DNA of 64,000 bases from Turbatrix aceti (taxonomy: Eukaryota > Nematoda > Chromadorea > Rhabditida > Panagrolaimidae). Below the pieces are notes generated by a model that worked only from the letters and a program-made list of their open reading frames with translations, was not told the DNA's origin and did no database searches. Both the position numbers and the translations under genes were made by a program. The DNA lies in contig OZ017769.1 of NCBI GenBank assembly GCA_963969345.1, positions 6,637,725-6,701,724 on the forward strand, read 5' to 3'. Below, in pieces: positions 1-13,543 of the stretch; position 1 is the stretch's first letter; every line of letters starts with the position of its first letter.

Positions 1-3000
1 GTGACGCGTAGATGTCTCTCACGCTACTCGGCGGCGGCTGGTCGTCAAAAGCGGACTCCGCGAAGCTCGAAGGCGTTCCTGTCTGGCTCTGGCGCCCGCT
101 GTGCTTCAGGATGCCCTTTGTCGCCGGCAGACGGGGTGTCGTCGCCGATCTGCTGTTCTGAAGATCAACAAAACTCAATCAACCAGAATTTCAACAAAAA
201 TAACATTAACTTACGGGAACCAAACTGCTAAGGTGCGAGAACTCTCCGTCATCTTCGTCATCGCTGAGGTATTCGGTGGACGCGATACGGGATCGTTCCT
301 GCTGGTAGGCCGACTGTCTGGGAGTTGGGAGAGTCGCCGAACGCCGGCCGGCTACAGGACTCCGGAGAGGGGAGTGGGATTCCCGGGGCGGAGGCGTCGG
401 CGGCTTTGTACGGATATTATTCGGCGTCGAGCCTCGCTGGTGAACGCGGCCGTTGTCGAGACTCGTAAACGGCGATCGCGTGTTCCGCAGGCGCTCTTCC
501 TCCCGGCGGTACTCCTCGACCAGATCGTTGGCCTGCGTGCCGTAACCCTCGGCGACGTATTCACCTCGCCGGGGGTCCTTATCATTCGAAGCGTTCTTCA
601 GCTCTTCCAGCAGAGCACGTTCGGTGTTTTTGCGTGCAACAACCTCTGGCAGACCCGCGCGCTTGGACTGCAACGTGCGGAGTTTGATTCGCAGCCAGTC
701 GTCTGGGTTGTCGGCGTCAACAGCCGACGTGGCCTCAAGTCTCCGGGTAGGTGCCGAATTGACGCTACGGCAGTTGCGCTGACGGAACGCGTCCCTCTCC
801 GGCGTCGCCACCGGTATAGGCTTGGGCGTGTACGCGCGAGGCGTGAATCCGACGGTGGTGTCGATTATGTCATCGATTTCGTCGAGTTCTCTCTGGCTGA
901 TCGCGTTCGCAGGTGTCGTTTTCCTCGGCAGTTCGACGGATCGCGACGTCTTCATCGCGATTGGCTCGGTCGATCTCGAGTGCGTGTACCGCTGGAGATC
1001 CGTAGGACGTGCAGGGGTCGGGGTCTGGGTTGGGGTCGGCTTGTAGGTGAGGTAGAAATCAGGATCGCAGAGGTCATCCATATCGGAGCTGAAAAAGTGA
1101 CCAGGTGAGAGTGACAGCGGTCAGTTGTTGTTAAAGTCCATAAAAAGGATGCTTGGTGCTTTTCCATGCTCCGCTGCAAAGCGAGCAATCGATGCGTCGT
1201 CAAAAAAATGTGAGCATGCTTTCTCGCTCGTTTCCTGAAGCACGCCCGCCTCAGGGCAACGAGAAAGCGAGAAAGCATGTTCACATGAGCCCCCCGGAAA
1301 GAAAGTGTAACTGTCAGCGAGAAAAAATCACGCTTGCTCGTTTGCCTTCTTATCTGTCGGTCGTTTTGGACTCGCAAGCGAGTTAGTTCGACACCTTGCT
1401 TGCGTGCAATTGTTTAGTGACCCGAAAAGGAAGGAAGACGTGACGTTCTTCCGAGCTTTTTGTGCTGAGCAAACAAACATTAGCGCCTCAGATCAAATCA
1501 ATATTTTCAAATCAAATCAACAAGAACCGATTATGCATCTATCCAGCGCAGAAAAAAAACTGACTTGTAATCCTCGTTGACCGCGCCGTAGCTCTCGGAC
1601 CTGCCCCGGCGCTTGGGGACGATCGGGGTGTGCCGGGCCAAGTTGACTACCTCAGGCAGCTGCACCTGGTCGGCATCGCTCCATCCGCCGTTGTTGAAGC
1701 CATTCGGCAGAGTTTTGGAGGCATTAAAGTAGTCAGAACCCAGGCCAGGATCGCGTCGGTAATCCCGCTTCAATTCCGGTAAATCAATTTTGGGTGCGAC
1801 GTTATCAATGACGGCATCCCACTTGGGAGTCTCGGGTCGTTTTGTGAGATCGGTGGGCGTGATTGTGATCTGGCGAAGCGAGTCATGGTCGACCTGAGAA
1901 GGAATGTCGAGGTTGGAGCGCTCGACGGACGCGCGTCGGGCCGCCGACGAGGGCTTCTTGGGGGTCGTGTAGTGCTCCTTGAGCGCCTTGGCCGGCACGT
2001 AGCTAAAGCACTTCGAAGACGGATCATAGCGGTCGCGGCCGACGAGATCCGGCTCCAGAGGCCGAGAAGTCGAATGCGTCGTTGCCGCCGACTCTGTCGG
2101 GCTGACGGCACCTGCGCGGCCGCCCGGCTGGCTCTGACGACTCGAGGGCCTCACAGCCGCCGGCAGCACCGAGCGATCCCGACCGAGAGTGCTGTCTTCG
2201 TACGCAGACCTCAAGACAGGGTCTATGTCGCCGTTCATTGTGGACGTGTGCTTCGGAGAGTCCGAGCCGATGCCTGAGTCTCCGCCGTCCAGCGGTGACG
2301 GCTGCGCGGGGTGGTGCAGGGGGAGTTCTGGAGGCAGGGTCTTGTTCACTTCTGTGTAGACCGGGGTAGCCAGGGGCACGGACTGCGATCGATCGTCTGA
2401 AAACGCTCTTTTTTACGTTGGAATAAAAAAACAAGAGACATTTTTCTGCAAAAAAAAGAAAAAAGCGTTGCTGGAGCGCAAACAACTTTTTGGAATGCGA
2501 GATAACAACGAAAGACGATTGCAAAGGTAAAGGCGAATCAGATGTGCGCACGAATTATTATTACAAAATTCAAGTTTGGAATTGGGAATTATGTATGATA
2601 AAATATGCAAAGGGGCAACAGCGGGTGTAACTAAAGTCGTAACAAATGCGCGTCGTCGACGACGACGACCCGACCTTCTTCAGGTAAGCAGGTCCACGGA
2701 AACACGACCGGAGGGCAAGCAGGTAAGTTTTTGTTTGTTTTGCAGGGCGCATGGGCAGCGGGGCGGCGTAATGAGCACCCCACCCAGAAAAAAAGCAAGC
2801 CTGGGAAAGGACTTTTTTGGGGGGGGGGGGGTGAGCATGAGCTACTAACTCGGCGATGTCACCAACCACGCTAACGGGTCGGGTCACGGCGATCTGATAT
2901 CGATCGCAGTGATAGGAAGCAGGATGAGGGAGGGAAGGCGAGCAAGCAAAACACAGGCAAAATGCAACGGCCTAAGGAGAAACAGGCGCTGTAGTAGCCA

Positions 3001-6000
3001 GGCAAGCAGCCAGCCGAGCGGGCGGCAAAGCAGGAGGGGTGTAACGTGCGGCGATGGCGGCGGTGGCGGCCAGAACACCGGATGTCTCTTGTCTTAGGAT
3101 CAGCAGGATGGGGGGCGGCTGCCGCGATCGCGATCTCTGCCGGGAGGGGGATCGGATAGGGACAACCGAGTGGGTGGGTGGGTGCCGATCAACGCACACG
3201 CGTGTGTGTGTGTGTGTGCATAGCCGCTCTCAGCAGGAGGACAACAAAAAAAACGATCGAGGACAGGACAGGCAAAAACGCGTCGCTTTGGCGGGTCATA
3301 TTAAAGCCATTTCAATTCAAATGCCACCTCTTAAAAAATTAAATGCCCTTTAAGATAAATGCAAAAAAATTACGTGCGTGCAAAAAATAACACCTAGGGC
3401 CAGGAACATCATTCAAATTTACGATCAGGTGCTTAAAAAAAGTATAGAGACCAACTGTGCCCTGCAGGGTTAAACTTGAACTGCGCCCAGGGTCAAATCT
3501 GAATTTTAAATCAAATCAGTCAGCTGCGATTGGGGAAAAATCATGCGCAAAAAAACAGCAGAGTTGTCAAGAATGAAATGTGGCTGGCAACTCTCGGGGA
3601 GATGGATCGGATCGTGCGATGGATGCATAAGCCCTCCTCACCTTCCGGTCGATCAAAGTTTTCGTAGGAGTCGGCCCTGCTGATGCCCGGCTCACGGACA
3701 TCCCGCGACGACTGGCTTCGCTTCGCGCTCTTGGCTTTCTTCTCGCGAAGGCTTCCGCTGTGTCCGTAGCCGGCGATCGTCGCGGAAGAGATGGAACCGT
3801 TGCCGACGGGAGGCTCGAGGGCGAAGGCGAACTCGACGGAGGCCTGGTTGTCGACGTAGCTCTCTGCAATACATACGCAGCTGTTTTTACCCAGTCAACA
3901 AAATAAATTCACTTATGCGTAACAAAAAAGTTTAATTGATGCAATTGAATTCGTTACAGCAATGTTTGTGTCGAGAAAAAAAAGTGAAAAAGTGCAGGGA
4001 GATCCCTTTTCAAAAAACTTTCTACGCGCGATTCAACAAACTCACCGTTGTTGCCGAGATCCAGTTCCTGTTTATAAAAGTGGATAGCCGCGTTTTCCGG
4101 GCTGAGATCGAGCGCGCAGGTGTTGAACTGGCACTGAAAGAGGAGGCTGCGTTCGGAGCCGCTGTGCTTCTCGAAGCACTTGACAATGACGTCGCCTCGC
4201 AGCGACAGTCCCTGGTCGATATCGACTCTGGCTTCGTGGGCCTTGGCAGCTCTGAAATGGCATCCGCGTTGCGTTGTTCATCATGAAATAAATGGTAATT
4301 GCATTATACCGCATCACTGGCGGGAAATCTGCCAGTCAGTCAGGCAGAAGAAGAAAAAACTCACATCGTCGCCTGCGAGCTGAAGACGGGCTTCATGCGC
4401 TCGTAGATCTTCAAAACAATGCCCTTGCCTGCGATTCGGTGCACGCAGATGGTCGTCAGGTAGATGGGTGACGGGTTCACCTTTGTGGCACCTGAGAGGA
4501 GGTTTGCGAAGTACCGGACGTAGCGCTTGTGCGAGGGTTGACCGTCTGTGGACAGGAATCTCTCGCTGAAGATCTGCATCGAAAAACGGTCTTCTACGGT
4601 TTCTTCGCTGGAAAAAAAACGTGTTCATACAAACCCAAAAAAACACCGCGCTCACTTGAAAAAAAAGATGTATAACGTTTCTACATTTTTTGAAAGAAAT
4701 TTTTTACCAAACAGTATTTTTTTACAAAACATGGGATTTTTGCAAAAATGTATGAATTTCTTAAAAAAAACAATGTATACAGGCACTTTTTTCATTGCAG
4801 ACCCAAACTAACCCTCCGCAGATGCTGGTGTAGTGCATGTACGCAGCGATGACAATAGCAGCCCTCGATCGCCATCCCTTGCAGTGGATGACGACGACGT
4901 TGTCCTCATTCGAGCTAAGCCAGTTCTCGATCTGCTTACAAATGGAGCAGAGTCTGTCAAGCGGCGGAGCGAGTTGATCCGGCCATCCGAGCTCAACGAC
5001 AGCGTTGGCATTGGATTTTCCAAGATCTGAGCGCTTCTGAGAGACGTTGAAAATCTTGTAGTGCTCGGGGTACGTCTTGCGCAGTCGGTCACTGATTTCC
5101 TTGATCGAATGCCGGTACGCTGAGTCTGAGCCCGTCGTCGGGAATGTCAGGGCTAAAAAAAAAAGGTTTGTTGACAAAAAAAACGAGAATGGCACTCACC
5201 GACGATGCGCTTCGAAATCTGGGTATACTCGACGCCGGTGACCGGTCTGGCAGCCTCGTTGTCGGCCATGACGACGTCGTAGATGGCGGAGTCAGGTGTC
5301 GGCTTCTTGGACGAGCGGTGCTGAAAGCCGTGTCACCTGTTAGCCAACGGCAAGCAGCATCTGCTTTGGTGCGTGCGGAGCGAGTCAGAGCAACTGGCTT
5401 GGCCAGCGGTCAATAATCACCGCTTCGTGCAGCGCAGCGCTACCCGAGGCACGATCCGGTACCCTTTTTTTTTGCCATTTTTTAAGCAATTGGGTTGCGC
5501 CCCATTAAAAAATCACGCAATCGTCGCAAAACAATCAAATCGCTAATTAAAAAAAATCCAAAAATTTTACGGTCTCATGTAAGTGCACTAAAAAAGTAGG
5601 GTGACAGCGCGGTCGCAGGCCACACGTGCCGGCGAGAGTGGGAAAATGGAAAAACCACCACCCAATCAGTGGAGCAAAAAAAATGGCGAAGTGGACCTTG
5701 ACACGAGACGGCCGGTCTATTAACGGCCCGGATGAAGGCCATCTGGCAATTCCCAGATCAATTGATGGGTACCGCGACCGGCAACAACTCGGTTGTCGCT
5801 AACGCTGCATCGGGCAATTCAATTCAATTTGCGTCCGGCGGATGTATTATATAAGTCCACGAGAAGAGCAGTAAAAGGCAGCGAGCGCTCTCCAAAGTAT
5901 AAAAACAAAGAAAAGCGTTTTGGTGATTTTTTGGCCTATCGAACATAATACCCATGGGCACAGCAGTATTGACAGCGGTTCGGTCGGCAGAGGGACGAGC

Positions 6001-9000
6001 CGAAACTGCCGAACACGAGAACAGGCGGTCAGTCAACGCCTTGCTTGCCTCGGTCGCCCCAGGTGAGCCCATTCCCTCGCCGCAGGCAGGCAGGCAGTGT
6101 CTCATCCTTGCAGATCAGTCGCCTGGCCTGGCCGGGTGCGTTGCAGCAAATCCAATCACCCCCTCCCAAAAATTGAGTCAGCCCCGATAAAACAAAACAA
6201 AACAAAACAAACCTTCTTTTTTCGGTCCAATCGAGGGGTGCCATAGCAGCCGACCTAAAAAACAAAAAAAAAACATTTTTTAAAAAAAACATTTTTTATG
6301 CAGGTAAAAAAATTCATTTTTTTCTCAAAAAAATGCAAGCTGCACTGATTAGAGCAGCGGTAAAGCCGAGAAAGCCTCCAGGTCGGGTTACATCCCAGGG
6401 CCAAGGCGCCTCTCGGAATTCAAGAAAGCCAACCTCTTCGCCGTCGCCGCCCTTCAAGCAAAGCATGATGGCGTCGCGCTGTTGTCTTTGGCACTGTGGG
6501 TGGTCGGATAGATTTCAGGATGCGCACCACATCTGATTGCAATCAATTGCAACTCAGTGTGGGGTCTCGCTGGATAAAAACAAGAGAAAACGTGAATCGA
6601 ATCAAGCAGGAAGAATCCGCGGAGAAGTAATAAACCGCCGCGCACAAGGAAAACGATTTAGGATCTCGAAACAAAAAAAACAGCGTTTATCCAGAATAGA
6701 ATGAACAGAAGGCAGGGGTACTCTACCCATCGACCGGTAACTTTGTTCTGGAAATGTGCGACGACGAACGACTTGAACCTCCTCATCGCGTGCATAATGG
6801 AGGTGCTTCTTTCAGTAAAAGCCCTTTGATTCGGTGTTGGTAGGAGAGATTACAACACCGACCGCAGAAGAGACAAGACACGCACGGTGGACGGTCGATG
6901 GTCGACGGGGCTATTGTTGCGCGGGATCGACCCGGGACCCGGGACCCGAGGCAACAAACGACCAGCCCGGGAGAAAAAGCAACGGGTCCGGGGAGGAAGA
7001 GAAAACATGCATCTTGAAGCAGAGCATTAGTACACGATATGTCAAGGACGGGAAGAAGAGTGAAGCGACTGATTGCGCGAAGCCCAGCCGGTTTCGAAGG
7101 AAGATAACAGGGGCCAGGTGAGCGAACGAGCACCGCAGGCTGCAGCAGCAGCGGTGGGGCCAAAACTGGCACCCAAAGTGTAGTAAAGTGAAGTGAAGTG
7201 ACCGAGACCGAGGTGGTCATCTTGTATGCAGCCAGGAAACAAAACAAAGCCGGTGTTCTCGTGTCGGCAGGCTGGCTAATTACCGTGTTCCGAGTGACTA
7301 CAATGAAAGCTGGCAAGTCCGCGGGATGGGCCATAAACAGACGTCAGGGGGCAGCGCGGACAACCAGCGAAGCATCCGCAAAAACAGCTATGTGCTATAT
7401 TTCAAAAACCACTGGAAACACACGATTAAAAATTTCACTCTTCAATGTGAGTGCGCTCTAACGAAGCCCCCAAAAAGTGGACCGTCGACCGGGAAAAAAA
7501 AGAAGATGAAGAAAAAAATCTCGAATTCGAAGAGAACCTGCAAACTGATACTAAAAAAATCGTCGCAAACTGGCGCGCTTTGGCCGGTGGTGCAAGTCGG
7601 TTCGCGCGCTCGAATGCTGGCTGGTGAGTTACAGACATCAACTGGTCACTCTCAGTCCGCGCAGCAACGCAACAGGCCAGCAGGCTTCAAACGGTTTGCC
7701 TGCAAGCCAGGAGTACTCATCGCGCGGTCGGTCATCGTTCTCGTCGTTGTCATCGTCGTCGTCGTCGTCGCTACTCTCCCTAAAGAAGGGCTATCTAAAC
7801 AAACACCGCAGCGGCCATCACTTGAAGATCCAAAGTGTGACGACCACCAAACTTGTATAATCCCGGGCTTCCGAGCTGGGTAGTCGAGAGCCGTCAAAAA
7901 CAGCTCATCACCACCACGGGGAGAAAGAAGGATTCGACATTCAAAGATGCAGGCAGAAAAAAAATTATCGAACAAATTTTATGTTTAAATTTTTATGGGA
8001 ACAAATCGAAATTCAGGACAACGTTCAGGAGAACGGAGAAAAAGTCTTCCGTATGTATGCCTTTATCTAAAAAAAAACGACTCCCAGGAGAGGAAGACAG
8101 ATGGATGTTGGTTGTATTTAAAAGTGCGCAAAAAACTGATCGCCTACTGCCGGCCGGCGTAGAAAGCCACAAGGCAGACAGAAACCACATCGGCTGACCG
8201 GACCTTGAACCCGCGAAAAGGCAGCAATATACGAGCACGAGCGATGTGACTCCTGCGCAGGCAGAGCAGCCAGCAAACTCCATCTACCCGCGGACACGCA
8301 GTTTTTCACTTTACAAACATCAATTAGAACTGGGCAAATTTATATAAATGTCGGACAAAGCGGTTTGCGCGATGGTCCGTTTAGCGTGGAATTAGACGGG
8401 GCGGACAGAGTCACAAGCAAGGCCGCGGCTACCGGAGGGGGTGGTTCCGGTGGTGATGGTGGGGGTGGTGCGCAACAGCACTCACCACTGCCTGCAGATG
8501 CACCTCTCACCTATTCCAGGGGCTTCGGATTGATTGTGCAAATGGGATCTGAACCGAACACGCCACCGCATCGGTGGACACAAAACAAAAAAAGAACAAC
8601 GTACAACGGAATTTGCGTGGAATTTTTTTTTTGAAATTCAAAAAGTTGAAAAATAGCATCTTTTGAACCAGTTTTTGAGGGGAGAAAAACATTTTTAAAG
8701 ACAGGAGATGCTGTGCTAAGGTGATCACCTAACCGCAGGATATCGTGTAACAAAACAAACAAAGACAACTCCAACCCCAACACGAAACGTGTTGCGCGGA
8801 TGGACCACCTTTTCGCTGCCAAGCATGATTCCACCGCTCTCGCAAAAAAAATCTGACGCAACCAAGGCCGCCAGCCAGCAAGTCAAATGAACTCTCTTTG
8901 TCCTCAATTAGTTCGCAAATGACCACGACCCCACAACATAACGTGTTGTGCTCGGACTGGGTTTCGTGATTCTGAGTGAGAAAACGGCCTGGAAACGAAC

Positions 9001-10105
9001 TGAAAAGACGCCCCTCGTCTGTTGTTTCTCAGAGATGCGGTCACGATCAAGACTCTCAACGGGCGATTTTTTGTTGGTACCGCTCAGGGTGGCCGAATAT
9101 TTAAAAAAAAATATTTTTGTTAAAAAAACTTTAAAAGTAAAAAAAATTCTTAAAAAAATTTTTTTAGAAAAAAAATGTTTATGGACGCCAAAATGATTCA
9201 AAAAATAGTAAAAAAAATACAATGAAAGCAAATCGTGTTTTTTGCACGCTATTTTAGAATTTTTATAAAATGCAACACCGTTTTGAGAGCCTTGATCACG
9301 ATCCGGGCGAGCAAGAAGTCAAAGCGAATCGTAGCGACTAAAGATTTTTAAGCGGAAGCTGCGAACTATTTTTCCCATGCAGTTAAAAGTAGCCTTGACA
9401 AAACCCGGACCAAGACCACCTACCTGCGAATCAGAAGTCATGCCATTGACCGGAGGAGAAGCCACACGACGAGGACGAGGAATCGTCCACGACGGATCGT
9501 GACTGTCAACGACGGACTCGAGTGCCTTCCGCTGCTCCGAGGACTTGAGCTTGCCCAGCTTTATGAGATCGTCCCGACGACTCCTCAGAGTGCCCGGTCG
9601 AACAGTGACGCGAGTTGACACCACGCGGCATTTTTCGTCCGGTGCAGACGTTTTTGGCGGCAAATGTGCTGAAAATGGCTCATCGTGATCAAAAATAAAC
9701 GAACGTGGGTCGACAGAAAAGACAAATTGCCAGGTGAAATTTTGATGGATAACCTTTTCCGCCAAGTGTCAGACCCGCCGGACAAAGTTCATGTTTCATT
9801 CAGACAATTTTTTTTCTTTTTTTCCATCCCTGAAGTCAATAAAATCTGAGCGAAAAATAGTGATTTATTTCGTGTCTCCAACATGATAAATCTCCCAATT
9901 TGCGACACCCTGACCGGACCCAGATTTGTAGATTGACGCCAAAAAACCGCTCACTTCGCAGCTCGGGTCGCCGACTGGCACGCCACTGCCTGGCAAAGTC
10001 AGATGGCTCGGGACGCTTCTGCGACGTTGATTTCGTCTTCGTCTCTAGCTCGCGCTCTTCCAGAGGCCACTTGAAGTGGACCTTCTTGGAGCCGCCGTCC
10101 GCCAT
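1..10105 (-). CDS. Tensin (PTEN-like phosphatase, C2, disordered region; 3' end beyond window)
   Basis: Cytoskeletal adaptor of focal adhesions. Exons on the minus strand, 5' to 3': 10105-9955, 9668-9424, 5320-5200, 5152-4813, 4607-4365, 4251-4046, 3863-3642, 2396-1565, 1088-215 and 157-1 (continues left). All phases agree, giving about 1130 residues. Residues about 1-160 are an unrecognised N-terminal extension. The tensin phosphatase domain (about 160-285) is clear from YTQISKRIV, YKIFNVSQKR, GWPDQLAPPLDRLCSICK and the loop HCKGWRSR. The C2 domain follows (about 285-460, FSMQIFSERF through YVDNQASVEFAFAL). Then comes a Ser/Pro-rich disordered region with KPPTPPP, as in tensins. The SH2 and PTB domains expected at the C-terminus would lie left of base 1. 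The start is the first Met of a phase-compatible exon. The first two exons are less certain because a 4.1-kb intron separates them from the phosphatase exons, and an internal start in exon 3 is possible. Confidence 0.85.
1089..1564 (-). other. Tensin intron with a hairpin
   Basis: This intron lies between the two long exons of the disordered tensin region. It has a GTCAGT donor and a CTTTTTCAG acceptor on the minus strand. It contains an imperfect inverted repeat, with arms at 1210-1228 and 1266-1284 (18 of 19 bases pair). No exon was seen inside. Confidence 0.6.
2397..3641 (-). other. Tensin intron with simple repeats
   Basis: The reading phase closes directly from the exon at 3642-3863 to the exon at 1565-2396, so no exon is needed here. 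The intron contains a run of about 13 G at 2819-2831 and a GT dinucleotide run near 3200-3218. Nothing else was recognised. Confidence 0.6.
5321..9423 (-). other. Long tensin intron (about 4.1 kb)
   Basis: This separates the putative N-terminal exons from the phosphatase exons. Contents seen are a GTC trinucleotide run near 7742-7770, A/T homopolymer-rich stretches near 6260-6340 and 9100-9180, and two related short palindromes at 8778-8794 and 8932-8950. No convincing coding exon was found. Alternative first exons or promoters for shorter tensin isoforms could lie here but cannot be identified by eye. Confidence 0.5.
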
Positions 10106-11433
10106 GGCCGAGACCAAGCCTAAAACTTGTAACAACTCATGTATAAAACGAGGATGAATGATCAATGACAATTGTCCTCATGTCATGCATCGATGATGCC
10201 TGGCTGCAAAAAGTGACACAATCACCGCAAGACACGCACGCCGCAGCCACTGCTGTCAGGTAATAAAGTGTCGTGATCTTCCCGCATCTCGATGCGGAGA
10301 ACGAAGACGGCCGATGCATTCATTCATTCATTACACGTGCGACATAGAGACAACAGTCGTAAACGTTGTTTCTTTTCGCGCTTGACTACCTACATACTCT
10401 GCGTTGAAACCGATATCACTTTCCAACGACGACCCAAGTGATGCTCGCACCGGGAGTTGAGTTGGATTCCGGGAGTTCTGGGTTTGTTGGGGTAAAAAAG
10501 TGCCTGCTTTTTTGTTGGTTTCTGTTGGATGGCCTTCAAGCTGGGCTCGGCAGGGTGCCAGGAGAAAATTGGACCATTATGGCGGGTTTAAACGGACGGC
10601 CAATTCGCTTCCAATGCCGGAAAACATTCCTTGCGTTGGTTTGATCGAATTACAGGTGCACATTGGAAGTTGACCTACGCATTAACAGTGAATTACAGGT
10701 GCAATTTTAATTTTAATTTTCCCTGATGTTTTTTTGCACATTTGTAATTTTCCTGTGGCAAAATAAATAAATTTATCTGTTCCGTGAAAAATTACCTGAC
10801 AACGATATTAACAGGCCAACCTGGCCCCTTCGAACCGGATCTCGTCTCATCTCACGTAAGCAGCTGTAAGTTGCATGTACGTCATCATCGGGAACACAGA
10901 ACATACGGATCACCCCGAAACCGCGCCGATGATGACGACCCCGGTTGTTTTTCTCCTTTCTTCAACTCAACACGCGGCTGGCCAAGCAGGCAACCAAGCA
11001 AGCAAGCAGGCCAAGCAGGCACCACCGTGCAGGGAGTGGTGCAGCGACCAATCCATCCATCCCTGGAGAAGGAGGGTAGGCACAAAGCACAAAACTCGAG
11101 CGCGCGTTTTATCGTCCGCAGCACGTTCGACTTGTTTGTTTGATCCCTGCTGGTGTGATTTGTCCCGCCCAGCTTCCAAGGTTCAACCAGCAGTCCCACG
11201 TGGTTGTTGCTGCCTTGCCTCAGACTGCTCGACACGCAAACGAGTCGGCAAGAAAGATACCCCACGACCATCCATCAGGGATCAGAAAACACGCGTGCGA
11301 AACAGCATGGTGTGTTTTTTTTTTCGACTGACTGCCTGACTGCTGCCCGATGCAGAGGCGTTAGTCGACTCCGCATCGGTCATGTTGTTGTCCTCGGCCG
11401 CCCCTCCTCTCGCTCACTCTTCATTCACCTTTA
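10106..11433. other. Upstream region of tensin, no gene seen
   Basis: A CATT tetranucleotide run occurs near 10316-10331 and an AAGCAGG-type run near 10985-11030. No open frame here has splice sites or recognisable protein. The tensin promoter is presumably in this interval (inference). Confidence 0.4.
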
Positions 11434-11480
11434 CACGGACTTTTATTTTTCATATAGGCGGCATATTGGGTTCATATATC
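11434..11480 (+). repeat. Left terminal inverted repeat
   Basis: Starts CACGGACTTTTATTTTTC and continues through the sequence GGCGGCATATTGGG. It is matched in reverse complement at the right end of the element. Confidence 0.88.
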
Positions 11481-13543
11481 CTTCATATATAAATAAATCA
11501 TATATGAAACATATATGATTCATATATGATTTACCCAAAATCAACCAAGTTTTGAAGTAGCATATGTGAATCATATATGTTTCATATATGATTGTGAAAA
11601 AATGGGGAATTCACATAACCTTCATATAAGTGGCATATATCCGGGGGATATGAAGCTTGGCAAAATGTGTTGGAGCATCATGATTCGTTGCAAGGTTCGG
11701 ATTCGGAAAATTGTCATGTTTCTCGTTATTTTCAAAGACTGGAAGCCGTATCTCGTGTTTTAGTATTGTTTTCGTTTCCTTTTTGTTGCGTTTTCGTAGG
11801 ATTGCTATGTGTGAGCTTGGCTTACAAAGTATTTCGTACATTTGCGTTTTTTGATGCCATTGGGAGCTTCCATGGGAGGGGTCGGAGTATTTTAGGTAAC
11901 AGCGTACTTCTGCATTTGCCTGGGCAGATGTAGAAGTAGTACTTCAGAGTCAGAGCTAGCGTCGTAATTGTTGGTACCTTGTTTTATGGCAAATGAATTA
12001 TTTTTTCGTGCAGTTTTTGTATTTTTCGTGTTTTTTAATCATTGTAATGAGTGCCGTTGGGTACCCGACCCAAAATTTCGGATTTTTGGATCGGGTACTT
12101 GACAACGCTGCATTGTGATTTCAGGGACTATATTGCAACAGGAATATACTTTTTTGGTTCATTTGTATATATTCCTGATGTGTGATCGTTGATAAATAAA
12201 AAATAAGAAAGTGTTTCTTTTATGATTTGCTGACAAAAGTTGCGTTATGCACTTTAAACAATACCTTAAAGCATTTTGATGAGTATTTTGCTTTACCCGA
12301 ACAATTTTCCACGTGGCGCCGCTAATATGGATCAAGGTTGGTTTTATAAAATAAAATAAAAGTAGCAAAGCTGATAATTATGTACAGAATAAATTATAAT
12401 TGTTATGGAGGTGATGGGTTTCACAACCCTGTTTATATCTATGTGACTCTTTTTTAATGACTTTTTTTCTCAGTGAAGGGAAACTAGCGGTTCAGAATTT
12501 GTTAATATTTGCCGTTCATAATTGTAAATAAATATTTTTTGACGAAGGAGAAACGGGTTTCAAAAATCCTTTTATATCTGCTTTTTTCTTTTTTTTTGTC
12601 AAAAAAATAAAAAAAACTAATACCGCGTTGTCATCGGCAAACTCAATTTTTCTTGTAAGTTTTGTATTTTTTACGGATTTGACGTTTATTTTGGGCGAGG
12701 AAATTTTTTTAACCTTCATTTCAGATTTTTGAGATAATTGCGGTGAGTTATGTTACAAAAAATTGGAAAAAATTTCTTTGTCTTAATTCTTTTAGCAATT
12801 TTTCGTGAGTTTTTTTAATACTAAAATTTTTATACTAAAATATGGGAACAATAAAATTTCTTTTTTTTTCATTTTTTTAGGTAACGGTGAGTATTTTTTT
12901 AATATGGGCTGATTAATTTTTGTTTTTTTTTATTTTCTTTAAAGTCACAATATAACGTGTTTTTTTCTTATTACAGAGCAATATTCACGCATTAAACCAG
13001 CTGCTCTCGAAAAATACCGTTAGAATTCAGCAGTAACAGACAACAAAGCCTAAAAATGTAAGTTTTGGCAAATATCATGTATTATTGGCTTCATAAACTT
13101 TTGCAGCACTCTACCAATCCGATGACGCTCACTCAACTTCATGCTACCGATCGTCATGACTTCGTTGTGGACGGAAGCCAAAGTTTTGCTAAGCATCCAC
13201 AGCTAAAAACTGTCAAAAATGGTAGCCGGTGCAAAACTTTGCTCTTCCACCACTTTAACGGAACGACCAACTTTTCGTCTCAAAATATCAACAATTTGCA
13301 TGATAAGTTTTGTTTTGGCACAACGAGCTCGGCATCCACAGTCGTCGACTGTAAAATGGTCGCTGAAGCATCATTTGTGCCAAACATGTGTTTGTATGAA
13401 TCACATATGATTCATATATATCTACCAGCAAAAAGGAGAAAAAATTTCCTCAGAAGTATATATGAATCATATATACTTCATATAAAAATCATATTAAATT
13501 CACATATGCGGGGTAGGAGATTCATATATGAAACTGTTACCCG

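Noticed and set aside
6783..7334. Minus-strand frame of 183 residues in the long tensin intron
   Set aside because: Hydrophobic and Leu/Pro-rich by composition. No acceptor/donor pair fits the tensin phase and no known family is seen.
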